In this document: one piece after another, positions 1 to 7,240 of the stretch
Layout of the letters: the number at the start of each line of letters is the position of its first letter
Position numbering within the stretch: the first letter of the stretch is position 1
Assembly: GCA_036403035.1 (NCBI GenBank)
Contig: DASWRT010000215.1
Location: forward strand, 1 to 19,415
DNA length: 19,415 bases
DNA from: DASWRT01 sp036403035
Lineage (GTDB): Bacteria; Pseudomonadota; Alphaproteobacteria; ATCC43930; CGMCC-115725
Direction: 5' to 3'
Made by a program: the position numbers and the translations under genes
Notes under the pieces: model-generated
The model's database searches: none
What the model was told of the DNA's origin: nothing
What the model saw: only the letters and a program-made list of their open reading frames with translations

Positions 1-1
1 C

Positions 2-814
2 CAGATCAAGCTTCTGGAGCAATGGCTGGACCGAAAGCTTTTTTTTCGGGACTCCGGCCGGCTTTTGCTGACGCCGAAAGGCAGGGAGTACCACACAGCG
101 GTTTCGCACATCCTGAATCTCCTTGACCGGGCGACAGGTTCTATCACCAACGAAGGCAAGGAAGAACAGATCATCCGGATCCACAGCTCGAGCGCTTTCG
201 TAAGCCGCTGGCTCATCCCGCGGATAGACCGGTTCTACCGAAAATTCCCGAACCTGGATATCTGGATTTGCGATTTTTCGAGAAACGACCAGCTGACAAG
301 CGATCTCTGCGACGTCGCCGTGTCCACTGTACCGGGGTACTGGCCGGACATGGAGACCATCCCATTAATGCCCGACCTCATTTTCCCGGTCTGCGACACC
401 GAGCGAGCCTCTCGGATCCATGAGGATGCGGCGCTGTTCGAGCATAAGTTCCTTTGCTCGACCGACCCATTCGCCGACTGGGACAACTGGCTGAGCAAGA
501 TCGGTTTCTCCGCTCATCAACAGAAGCGGGAGGCGCTGATCGCGGACCTTGATCTTGTTTTGCAATATGCCGCCAGCGGTCATGGAATTGCACTTGCCCG
601 CGGACAGTTGGTCATGGATGACTTGAACTCCAGAAAACTTGCCCGCCCACTGCAATATGCCACAAAGGTCGATGAGGCGTATTGGTTGATACGACCGAAA
701 TATGGCCGGATCAAAGCCGCGGTGCGTTCGTTCACCGGATGGCTGCGCGAAGAGGCAGCGCTTTCGTCCAAGCGCCTGATCGCGAGCTTTACTGCTGCGT
801 CCATTCTTTTCTAG
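2..814 (+). CDS. LysR-family transcriptional regulator (5' truncated by window edge)
   Basis: The reading frame is open from base 2, so the gene begins outside the window; the first internal ATG (65) is not the start. The first visible residues carry the end of a LysR winged helix-turn-helix (LEQWLDRKLFFRDSGR, then LLLTPKGREY). The effector-binding domain follows, with the usual SSAFVSRWLIPRIDRFYRKFP opening of a periplasmic-binding-like fold split across two short stretches, and YAASGHGIALARG near residue 190. The SGHGIALARG and WLIPRI motifs resemble the GcvA/AmpR branch of LysR proteins, but the ligand cannot be told. It should bind DNA in the cytoplasm as a dimer or tetramer. Such regulators often control a divergent neighbour, here off the left edge. 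The next gene is convergent, so a target inside this window is not implied. The family call is firm; the subfamily is tentative. Confidence 0.9.
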   Translation, partial: QIKLLEQWLDRKLFFRDSGRLLLTPKGREYHTAVSHILNLLDRATGSITNEGKEEQIIRIHSSSAFVSRWLIPRIDRFYRKFPNLDIWICDFSRNDQLTSDLCDVAVSTVPGYWPDMETIPLMPDLIFPVCDTERASRIHEDAALFEHKFLCSTDPFADWDNWLSKIGFSAHQQKREALIADLDLVLQYAASGHGIALARGQLVMDDLNSRKLARPLQYATKVDEAYWLIRPKYGRIKAAVRSFTGWLREEAALSSKRLIASFTAASILF

Positions 815-1143
815 TTCCCGGTCGGCACCCGCAGGATGAGTCTTGCCGCGTCCGGTCGGCATTGATTTGCGGAAACAATGGAAAATGCGACAGTGACGAA
901 GCCGCGTTGACGCCGACGCCGCGGACAACGTGCTGGGCAACGGCGTGCGCTGTCGGCATCCGACACGACGGAGGATGTGCGCAGGCTCTCGCGCCTGCAT
1001 GCGCACATCCTCCTGACGCCCCTGCGCCGTGCCAGCCGCTCTGTCGCGCCACCGGCGTGAGCGGGGTTGCCCCGGTTTCGTGGACACCCTGCTTCTACTC
1101 GATCCCGCGCGCCGAGCGAAAACCTACGACGGAACCCACCGGC
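815..1143. other. 329-bp convergent intergenic region, no gene seen
   Basis: This lies between the stop of the LysR gene (+) and the stop of azlD (-). Open frames crossing it have no family resemblance and look like GC-driven shadows. The only structure I can support is the strong hairpin at 970-1013, listed separately. Confidence 0.6.
970..1013. terminator. Strong stem-loop between convergent genes, possible bidirectional terminator
   Basis: A perfect 14-bp inverted repeat (GGAGGATGTGCGCA at 970-983, TGCGCACATCCTCC at 1000-1013) encloses a 16-nt loop. That loop can extend pairing in an alternative register (GCAGGC with GCCTGC). The position between the convergent LysR and azlD genes fits a shared transcription stop. 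There is no T-tract on either side, so it is not a textbook intrinsic terminator and may instead protect 3' ends or work with Rho. Confidence 0.5.
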
Positions 1144-1449
1144 TCACCCGGCGACCAAGGCTGCTGCGAACGCGGCGGATGCGAAGCCTGCCGCCAGGGC
1201 TGCCCACTCTCTTTTCGTCGCAGCAATCGTGACCGAGGCTGACGCGCACCCGATCAAGCTCGGCCAGCCACCGTCAAGGCAGCCCGCGGCCACAAAGGCG
1301 ACGAACAGATTGCCGGGCGCCAAGCAGAGGAATCGTGAGACGAGACTGTCTCCCCGAAACGCGCCCGCAGCAATAAAGCCACCCGCCCGCATTGCATAGC
1401 TCGCGATGCCGAGCGCCGTGATCGCGGCAAGGATGCGCCAGTCAGGCAT
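1144..1449 (-). CDS. azlD: AzlD-family branched-chain amino acid transport protein
   Basis: A 101-residue, very hydrophobic protein with three to four predicted membrane segments, the size expected of AzlD. The start region (MPDWRILAAITALGIASYAMRAGGF) matches the family pattern of a short polar N-terminus, a membrane helix and a conserved R-x-G-G/F turn. AzlD is the small subunit that works with AzlC to export branched-chain amino acids or their analogues across the inner membrane. The ATG at 1449 overlaps the end of azlC by 8 nt (azlC stop at 1444-1442), so the two are almost certainly co-transcribed and translationally coupled. The exact substrate is not visible in the sequence. Confidence 0.85.
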   Translation of the reverse strand: MPDWRILAAITALGIASYAMRAGGFIAAGAFRGDSLVSRFLCLAPGNLFVAFVAAGCLDGGWPSLIGCASASVTIAATKREWAALAAGFASAAFAAALVAG

Positions 1450-2167
1450 TGTCGCCTCGCATCATGCTGACGAGGGTTCCGAGACCGCCGCCGGCCAGCA
1501 TCGCCCAGCTCGGGCCGACGAAGCGAGCGACGAGGAGGGCGAACGCCGCCGACGCGGCCCAGGGCCAGAGGGTTATCCATCCGCGCCATTGAGCCGGCAG
1601 CAGCGTGACCACGAAGGCCAGCGGCAGAAGCGTGGCGGCCACGGCCAGCGGCCCGCCCGGCTTGAGAGGCAACTCATAGCCAAGCGCTGTCCCGCCGATC
1701 CAGCCGATGGCCATCGGCAGGCTGGAGCCGAGCAGATATCCGGCATCGGGTCCGTTGCGTTCCGCGTCGGCCGTGGCCATCACCCACGATGCATCGGCCA
1801 GCAGGAACAGGATCGGCAACATCACGCGCCGGCGAAACGTGCCGAATAGCTGGTGCAGGTGTGCGCCCATGACCAGATACCGGGCATTCGTCGCGAGGCA
1901 AGCCACGACCATGGCGCCTAAGGGCGGCGGCAGCGCCCACATGCCGAGGGTGACGGACTGCGCCGTGGCGGAGTACACAACCAAGCTGAACAGCACCGCC
2001 GGCACGAAGCCCAAACCCAGCCCCTTGTAGGCCACGCCCATGACGACGCCCGCAACGCCGTTGCTTAGAATGAACGGTAGCGCCGCGCCGACGCCTCGGC
2101 GGAAGGCGGCGCGCGTGAAGGTCGGGTTGAGCACTGGCGGGATGACTCTTATAATGGCCAAGACCAT
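1442..2167 (-). CDS. azlC: AzlC-family branched-chain amino acid permease
   Basis: A multi-pass inner-membrane protein of about 241 residues. It shows the AzlC opening (FRRGVGAALPFILSNGVAG), the VYSATAQ segment, the N-A-R-Y motif in ACLATNARYLVMGAHL, and LADASWVMATADAER. AzlC is the large subunit of the AzlCD exporter and azlD follows directly. The start is uncertain. The frame stays open to an ATG at 2224, but that would overlap the divergent regulator. ATG 2167 is used here. GTG 2134 would give a more typical N-terminus (VLNPTFTRAAFRRG) and would sit downstream of the minus-strand promoter candidate. No clear Shine-Dalgarno precedes any of them. The neighbouring CGNR regulator is its likely controller (inference). 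Confidence 0.88.
   Translation of the reverse strand: MVLAIIRVIPPVLNPTFTRAAFRRGVGAALPFILSNGVAGVVMGVAYKGLGLGFVPAVLFSLVVYSATAQSVTLGMWALPPPLGAMVVACLATNARYLVMGAHLHQLFGTFRRRVMLPILFLLADASWVMATADAERNGPDAGYLLGSSLPMAIGWIGGTALGYELPLKPGGPLAVAATLLPLAFVVTLLPAQWRGWITLWPWAASAAFALLVARFVGPSWAMLAGGGLGTLVSMMRGDNA
2127..2155 (+). promoter_or_regulatory. Sigma-70-type promoter for the CGNR regulator
   Basis: TTGAGC (2127-2132) is separated by exactly 17 bp from a consensus TATAAT (2150-2155). Transcription would start near 2162, leaving a leader of about 32 nt to the ATG at 2194. The element overlaps the 5' end of divergent azlC, so the two directions may interfere. Confidence 0.6.
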
Positions 2168-2169
2168 TA

Positions 2170-2200
2170 GAATTACGGTCGATTGAGCGGTCGATGTCAA
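2170..2200 (-). promoter_or_regulatory. Candidate promoter for azlCD, minus strand
   Basis: On the minus strand a consensus TTGACA (2200-2195) precedes TAATTC (2175-2170) with a 19-bp spacer, longer than ideal. If used, transcripts would start near 2163 and azlC would have to begin at GTG 2134. The -35 hexamer lies inside the first codons of the divergent CGNR gene. Confidence 0.35.
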
Positions 2201-2802
2201 GGGATCCCGCACGCGCGCTGACACAATTCTTCGGCGGACGTGTCTGCCTGGATTTTGCGAACACGCTCGACTGGCGGACGTCGGACGAGCCGCAGGAGTT
2301 GATTCCGAACTATGCGGCGCTCCTGTCGTGGAGCGGCCTCCGCGGCACGGTACCGGCGGAGGCCATCGCCAAGCTGCACATCCGAAGCGCTGACGACGAC
2401 GCCAAGGCGCAAGCCGTCATGGCCGAGGCCTATTCGCTTCGCGCGGAGATCTGGAAGGCAGCCGAGTCACTGCGCGCCGGACAAGCCGCCGACCTCGGCC
2501 TCATCAACCTCATGCTCTCGACGCTGCCGCCTCAGCCCAGGCTGATCCGGCGCGCAGAGGCCTATGTGCACGATCTGGCGGGAGCGGATCTCCGGGAGCC
2601 CCTCTGGCCGGTCCTCTGGTCGCTGACGGCAGTGCTTGCGTCCAAGGACGCGACGCGCCTCGGCTGCTGTCGGGGCGAAGGCTGCGGCTGGTTCTTCGTC
2701 GACGAAAGCCCAAACCGCACCCGCCTGTGGTGCTCCAGCGAAGTGTGCGGCAATCGCGAGCGTGCCCGCCGCGCCTACGCGAAGCGGCGGTCGACGGCAT
2801 AG
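2194..2802 (+). CDS. CGNR zinc-finger / ABATE-domain putative regulator
   Basis: A 202-residue protein. The N-terminal portion (residues 12-40, FFGGRVCLDFANTLDWR) matches the stress-induced ABATE domain. The C-terminus (about 156-197) is a clear CGNR zinc finger: C159 and C164 in CRGEGCGWFFVDES, then WC180SSEVC185GNR and a basic tail (RERARRAYAKRR). The four cysteines would bind zinc and the basic helix is thought to bind DNA. The family is poorly characterised and often sits beside transporters. Here it is divergent from azlCD, so regulation of that exporter is a reasonable inference. The ATG at 2194 is preceded by GAG/GCGG and by a good promoter 32 nt upstream. Confidence 0.87.
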   Translation: MSRDPARALTQFFGGRVCLDFANTLDWRTSDEPQELIPNYAALLSWSGLRGTVPAEAIAKLHIRSADDDAKAQAVMAEAYSLRAEIWKAAESLRAGQAADLGLINLMLSTLPPQPRLIRRAEAYVHDLAGADLREPLWPVLWSLTAVLASKDATRLGCCRGEGCGWFFVDESPNRTRLWCSSEVCGNRERARRAYAKRRSTA

Positions 2803-3054
2803 AACGAGACGCCCGCCGCCCGGCCGACGCAGCGTGATCCGCGCAGGCCGGAGCCTCATACCTGTGGACGGCCTTTCACCGAAACTGCACATATGTCCGT
2901 CGGCTTGCGCCGGCGAGGCGGAGGCACAGGACCGTTGCGATCATCACGCCATCGGAAACGTCGTCCGGTCCTCGCCTAAGTTGCCTAGCATCGTCAGCAA
3001 ACAACGGTCATAGTTTTTCAACCGGCATGCATCGGACCAAGAGCCGGCAGGATC

Positions 3055-3069
3055 AGGAGAGGAGGAGGA
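3055..3069 (+). promoter_or_regulatory. Strong purine-rich Shine-Dalgarno of the oligomer hydrolase gene
   Basis: Repeated AGGAG/GGAGG units run up to the ATG at 3070, fixing that start and predicting high translation. I could not pick a convincing promoter in the 267-bp space upstream (2803-3069). Confidence 0.7.
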
Positions 3070-5184
3070 ATGCGCTATACGACAATAGCCGCGCGGAACG
3101 CGGCGGTGCTGCTCGCGTCGGCATCGGCCGTGACTCTCGCGGCGGCGGCAGAGGCGAAGGCCGGGGGCAACCCGGTTCCGTCGTTCATTACGAGCAAGAT
3201 CCTGTCGACGCACTACGATGGGGCGTCCGACGACCTGCTGACGGCCGGTCTCGGAAAGTCCGGGCTCGCCGCGGCCACCGCGCCGTCCGTGTCGTCGCCG
3301 CCCACAGCCGCCGAGCTGCGGCGGCTCGCGATCTACAACAACTACCGGGCGCTGGTAGACCCGACGGCCGGCGGCGGCTTCGGCACGCTTTACGGGCCGA
3401 ATGTCACCGCCGACGGGACGCCGACCAACGGTGAGGGCAAGATCGCCGGGACCGAGGAACTCGCCTTCGCAAAGGACAGCACGGGCGAGTCGAACGTCAC
3501 GGTAATGGTCCAGGTGCCCGACAGCTTCGATCCGTCGAACGCCTGCATCGTCACCGCGCCATCTTCCGGTTCGCGGGGCGTCTATGGCGCGATCGCGACG
3601 GCCGGCGAATGGGGACTGAAGCACGGCTGCGCCGTCGCCTACACCGACAAAGGCACCGGCACCGGCGCGCACGACCTGCAGAACAACACGGTCAACCTCA
3701 TCCAGGGCCAGCGCGCCGACGCAGCCACGGCCGGCGGCGACTCGAACTTCACCGCCGACCTCGTCGCGAACGCCAGCCCGAAAGCCGCCGCCGACGCGCT
3801 GACGTCCTTCAATGCCGCAACGCCCAACCGCTTCGCCTTCAAGCAGGCGCATTCGCAGCGCAACCCCGAGAAGGCATGGGGCGAGCACGTGCTGCAATCG
3901 ATCCAGTTCGCCTTCTACGTCGTGAACGAGTTGAAGGGGAGCGGCGCGGGCAAGCCGGAGATCACCAAGCAGAACACGATCGTCATCGCGTCGAGCGTGT
4001 CGAACGGCGGCGGCGCGTCGGTGCGGGCCGCGGAGCAGGACAAGGACGGGCTGATCGACGGCGTCGCGGTCGGCGAGCCGAACGTCAACCCCGTCTACGA
4101 CGGCCGGTTCAGCATCGTCCAGGCCGGCCGGCCGCCGCTGACGGCGCACAGCCGGACGCTGATCGACTACACCACCCTCTACAACGTGTTCCAGGGCTGC
4201 GCCAACGCCGCGCCGGACAACGCCACGGCCGGCCTCAATCTCGTCCCCGGCGCCGGACGGTGCGCAGCGCTGCACGACGCCGGCCTCCTGACGGCGGCGA
4301 CCACGGCGGAGCAGGGGACCGAGGCGCAAAAGATCATCAACGACTTCGGCATCCTGCCCGAGCAGAACCTCGTCGAGCCCGGCTACTGGTTCGGCTACGT
4401 CTCGCAATCGATCTCGATGACGTACGCCAATGCCTATGGCCGGTTCAGCGTTGCCGACAATCTCTGCAACTACAGCTTTGCCGGCACTGCCTCCGGCGTC
4501 CCGGCCCCGCTGGCACCCACGGCCGAGGCGTCGATCTTCGGCACCAGCAACGGCATCCCGCCGACCTCCGGCGTAAGCCTCATCAACAACGCCGCCCCCG
4601 GCGGGGCGAAGGAGGACCGTGCCTCGACGCCCGACCAGGACCTCGCCGGCGCGCTCTGCCTGCGCTCGCTGGCGACCGGCAAGGACGCGGTGAGCGGCGC
4701 TCAGCTCACCGGGCAGGACCAAGTGAAATCCCGCCGCATCGCGGACGGCGTCAAGCAGATCCTCGCCTCGGGCAAACTGCATGGCGTGCCGACGATCTTC
4801 GTGACGGGACGGAATGACGGCATCCTGCCGCCGAACTTCGCGTCTCGCGCCTATTTCGGGCTCAACAATCTCCTCGAAGGGCAGAAGAGCAATCTCCATT
4901 ATTACGAGGTGACGAACGCGCACCACCTCGATTCCTTCAACCAGTTCCCCGGATATGACTCCCGGTACATCCCGCTCCACCGGTACTTCCTGCAGGCGAT
5001 GGACCTGATGTGGAGCCATCTGAAGAACGGTACGGCGCTGCCGCCGAGCCAAGTGGTGCACACCACGCCGCGCGGCGCCGGCGCACCGCCGATCACGCTC
5101 GATAACGTTCCGCCGATCCTCGACGCGCCCGCCGCGGGCAATCTCATCACCTTCACGTCGAACGAAGTTCTTATCCCGGACTGA
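3070..5184 (+). CDS. Exported D-(-)-3-hydroxybutyrate oligomer hydrolase family protein
   Basis: A 704-residue protein, the usual length of the 3HB-oligomer hydrolase family, which cleaves 3-hydroxybutyrate oligomers from polyhydroxybutyrate breakdown into monomers. Residues 1-31 form a Sec signal peptide (basic start, Ala/Leu/Val core, AEAKA before GGNP), so the enzyme is exported. The probable nucleophile is Ser311 in ASSVSNGGG, and APSSGSRGVYG near residue 160 is another family signature. Asp583 in GRNDG and His618/His619 in NAHHLD are candidate triad partners, as in alpha/beta hydrolases. Catalytic roles are assigned by pattern only. The ATG has a very strong Shine-Dalgarno. The gene stands alone between a CGNR regulator and a terminator, 1.1 kb from the T2SS cluster, which could secrete it (inference). 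Confidence 0.9.
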   Translation: MRYTTIAARNAAVLLASASAVTLAAAAEAKAGGNPVPSFITSKILSTHYDGASDDLLTAGLGKSGLAAATAPSVSSPPTAAELRRLAIYNNYRALVDPTAGGGFGTLYGPNVTADGTPTNGEGKIAGTEELAFAKDSTGESNVTVMVQVPDSFDPSNACIVTAPSSGSRGVYGAIATAGEWGLKHGCAVAYTDKGTGTGAHDLQNNTVNLIQGQRADAATAGGDSNFTADLVANASPKAAADALTSFNAATPNRFAFKQAHSQRNPEKAWGEHVLQSIQFAFYVVNELKGSGAGKPEITKQNTIVIASSVSNGGGASVRAAEQDKDGLIDGVAVGEPNVNPVYDGRFSIVQAGRPPLTAHSRTLIDYTTLYNVFQGCANAAPDNATAGLNLVPGAGRCAALHDAGLLTAATTAEQGTEAQKIINDFGILPEQNLVEPGYWFGYVSQSISMTYANAYGRFSVADNLCNYSFAGTASGVPAPLAPTAEASIFGTSNGIPPTSGVSLINNAAPGGAKEDRASTPDQDLAGALCLRSLATGKDAVSGAQLTGQDQVKSRRIADGVKQILASGKLHGVPTIFVTGRNDGILPPNFASRAYFGLNNLLEGQKSNLHYYEVTNAHHLDSFNQFPGYDSRYIPLHRYFLQAMDLMWSHLKNGTALPPSQVVHTTPRGAGAPPITLDNVPPILDAPAAGNLITFTSNEVLIPD

Positions 5185-5213
5185 CCGGCGGTGGCGTAAA
5201 CCATGAGCGTAGG

Positions 5214-5238
5214 ACGGCCGGCCCTATGGGCCGGCCGT
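5214..5238. terminator. Intrinsic terminator, 11-bp perfect stem
   Basis: ACGGCCGGCCC (5214-5224), a TAT loop and GGGCCGGCCGT (5228-5238), then TT on the plus strand. It lies 30 bp after the hydrolase stop and between convergent genes, so it can end transcription from the hydrolase and probably from the GlcG-like gene in reverse. Confidence 0.8.
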
Positions 5239-5267
5239 TTGCCGCTTCAGGTTCCGCCAAGGCTCCG

Positions 5268-6014
5268 TCAGGGGCCTGTCGACGCTCCGATCTGCGCGCC
5301 GACCCCGGCTTCCTTGTTGCCGCAATCGGGATGCTCGAAGCCGGTCGGATTGGTCTTGACGTAGATCAGCCCGTCCGTCCCCCCGTTCACGCCTCCCGGC
5401 ACCTGGGCCAGCCCGAGCGCTTCGCGGACGCGCCAGGCGACGTTATGATCGGCGCAGGACGTGTCGCCGCTGACGCCGAGACCACCGACGATCTTGCCGC
5501 TGGAGTACAGGGCAAGACCGCCGCCGAACACATTGATGCCGCCGACCCTGCCGCCGACCATCGGATCGGTCGTCGTGCCGTACGCGTTCGGATCACCGCG
5601 GTAGGCCACCGCCGGATCCACCGGATTGCTGAACTGCAACCCGAACAGGCTGCCGCCGGGCTGCACCGTTCCATACAGATTGCCGCTCGACAGGGCGAAG
5701 CTGTCCAAGCTGAAGGCGTTTCCGGTATTCGCCTTCTGGGCGGCAATGACGCGGCTGCCCGGCCACTGGTCGCCACGCGTTCCGCCGCTGAACGCGACCG
5801 CGCAGACGACGCCGTCACGGTCGACGATCGACGCCCACATATTGAAGTCCAGTCCGCCGTTCGACGGCCCGCCGGAGGCTTTCACGCTCGCGACGAGTGC
5901 GTCGTGGAGCGCCGCCTGAGTCGGCAAGTTGCCGCTGCATGCCGTGGCGGAAGCCGCATAGCCGATGCACCCGAGCACGGCGGCGAGACCGCCGGCAATG
6001 ATTTTGCAGGACAT
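5268..6014 (-). CDS. Exported GlcG/HbpS-like (DUF336) protein
   Basis: A 248-residue protein. An N-terminal export signal (MSCKIIAGGLAAVLGCIGYAASA) precedes a domain of the GlcG/HbpS family: a helix with ALHDALVASVKASGG, WASIVDRDGVVCAVAF, then PMVGGRVGGINVFGGGLALYS, KIVGGLGVSGDTSCADHNVAWRVREAL. Some members bind haem or cobalamin-like cofactors, while many have unknown roles; the function here is unknown. Cys16 in AVLGC or Cys26 in ATAC could be a lipidated cysteine, otherwise signal cleavage near residue 23-25 is expected. ATG 6014 is preceded by AGGGGG. A promoter-like pair and a palindrome lie upstream. It is transcribed toward the hydrolase, and both proteins are exported. Confidence 0.82.
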   Translation of the reverse strand: MSCKIIAGGLAAVLGCIGYAASATACSGNLPTQAALHDALVASVKASGGPSNGGLDFNMWASIVDRDGVVCAVAFSGGTRGDQWPGSRVIAAQKANTGNAFSLDSFALSSGNLYGTVQPGGSLFGLQFSNPVDPAVAYRGDPNAYGTTTDPMVGGRVGGINVFGGGLALYSSGKIVGGLGVSGDTSCADHNVAWRVREALGLAQVPGGVNGGTDGLIYVKTNPTGFEHPDCGNKEAGVGAQIGASTGP

Positions 6015-6100
6015 GGAGACCCCCTACGATCGATTTGGCGATTGTTGTTGCCGAAAATGCTTCTCGACCGGTCTATATTGCCGATGTAGACGCGCCACAG

Positions 6101-6118
6101 GCTGCAAACTTTTGCAGC
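6101..6118. promoter_or_regulatory. 8-2-8 palindrome, possible operator or leader hairpin
   Basis: GCTGCAAA-CT-TTTGCAGC is a perfect inverted repeat with a 2-bp centre. It lies about 87 bp upstream of the GlcG-like start, downstream of the candidate promoter at 6152-6181. The short spacer favours a dimeric protein-binding site over an RNA hairpin. Confidence 0.4.
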
Positions 6119-6151
6119 AAATATTCGATCAGGACTCGGCGCTAGAGATTA

Positions 6152-6181
6152 TTATCACGGAGACTATCACCTCGAAGTCAA
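6152..6181 (-). promoter_or_regulatory. Candidate sigma-70 promoter for the GlcG-like gene
   Basis: On the minus strand TTGACT (6181-6176) and TGATAA (6157-6152) are 18 bp apart. They sit in a 266-bp AT-rich gap between the gspK stop (6281) and the GlcG-like ATG (6014), giving a leader of about 130 nt that contains the palindrome at 6101-6118. I saw no clear intrinsic terminator for gspK in this gap. Confidence 0.4.
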
Positions 6182-6280
6182 TACGATTTGACCGGACTGG
6201 ATGCAGTTTTACTTTGACGATTGCTTGACGGAATTCATGAACTCGGAAGAACTCATTCATTGGATCTAGCTGCAAGCCGT

Positions 6281-7240
6281 TCAGGGTGGATCCCGGACAT
6301 CCTCCTCTTCCTGCCGCCAGGAAAGATAGCTGAAGGGCACATCGCCGCGTCGCGAAAGTCTGACGATCGCGTTGCGCACATATCGTGTGCCGCTTCCGGC
6401 GAGCAGCGCCTCCGAGCGGATCGAAACCGCACCGGTCGCCAGCCGAGACATATAGGAGGTCCCGCCTGAAAGCGGCGGCAGGGCAGTCGCTGCGTCCGAC
6501 GCCGTCTGGTGGCTCCTCGCCTCGACGTAGGCATCGACAAGCGCCGGTGCGAGGCCGGGGATGGCCCGCAGCACCGCGGGCGGCGCGGTCATCGGGTTGA
6601 CGCGCGCGCTTCGCGAATAGACCGTCACGAAGGGCGACACGCGCCGATAGAGGTCGCGCGTCATGCCGAGCACGAGCCGCAACTCGTCCACCGACTCGAA
6701 CGGTCCGTTCCGCGGGCCGTACGGCAGGCCGGCGGCCCGGTAGTCGTCCGCCTCGGCGCCGTTCGGCCGTCGCAGATCGTCCGGATCCTTCCAGTCGTCT
6801 ATCGCGTCGACGAGACGCTGGCCGACGTCGGGCGCGATGTCGAGCGCCAGGAACAGTCCGGCCAGGAGATCGTCCGGTGCGGTATTGAGATCGACCTTGC
6901 CTCCCTCGTCCTGAACCGAAACGCGGATCTCGCCCCCGCCGAAGACGAAAACACGGCTCCTGCCGTCGGCCGGCCAGGGTATTTCCGGGTTCGGCGTGGT
7001 CAGCCTCGCGATCGCGAGCGAAACCCCGGCGTCCGCCAGCGCGCGGGCGCGGGCGCTCTCGACGTGATTCCGCGCGATCCTGAGACCGCTCCGCGTCTCC
7101 ACGGCGAAGCCGAGGACGACGACCGCGAGCAGCGCCAGAACCCACAGCACGACGACGAGCGCGACGCCGCGCGGACGCGGTCGCCGGTTTCGCGCGGCGG
7201 CTCCGCCGCCACGGACGCGGTCAGCGGATCCGGCCCTCAA
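6281..7240 (-). CDS. gspK: T2SS minor pseudopilin GspK
   Basis: A 319-residue protein. A basic leader ends at Gly25, followed by VALVVVLWVLALLAVVVLGFAV, a type IV pilin-like segment without Glu at +5, which is typical of GspK. KVDLNTAPDDLLAGLF (about 116-130), AIDDWKDPDDLRRPNGAEADDY (about 146-167, canonical for the family) and RVNPMTAPPAVLRAIPGL (about 213-230) match its helix-hairpin-helix (SAM-like) repeats. GspK caps the pseudopilus with GspI and GspJ. The start is TTG 7240, overlapping the gspD stop by 20 nt; no in-frame ATG or GTG lies before the hydrophobic segment. Its place as the last gene, separated from gspG-J, is unusual. Confidence 0.92.
   Translation of the reverse strand: MRAGSADRVRGGGAAARNRRPRPRGVALVVVLWVLALLAVVVLGFAVETRSGLRIARNHVESARARALADAGVSLAIARLTTPNPEIPWPADGRSRVFVFGGGEIRVSVQDEGGKVDLNTAPDDLLAGLFLALDIAPDVGQRLVDAIDDWKDPDDLRRPNGAEADDYRAAGLPYGPRNGPFESVDELRLVLGMTRDLYRRVSPFVTVYSRSARVNPMTAPPAVLRAIPGLAPALVDAYVEARSHQTASDAATALPPLSGGTSYMSRLATGAVSIRSEALLAGSGTRYVRNAIVRLSRRGDVPFSYLSWRQEEEDVRDPP

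Noticed and set aside
682..1399. Plus-strand frames in the LysR-azlD interval (including 682-1242 and 1067-1399)
   Set aside because: Low-complexity Arg/Pro/Ala sequence with no ribosome site or family resemblance, partly antisense to azlD.
2980..3015. TTGCCT ... CATAGT as a promoter for the oligomer hydrolase
   Set aside because: The spacer is 22 bp and the hexamers are weak, so it is not supportable as a sigma-70 promoter.
2944..5061. A 705-codon open frame on the minus strand opposite the oligomer hydrolase
   Set aside because: Arg/Val/Asp/Gly-rich composition with no domain, signal or motif. It mirrors a confidently identified gene, as commonly happens in high-GC DNA.
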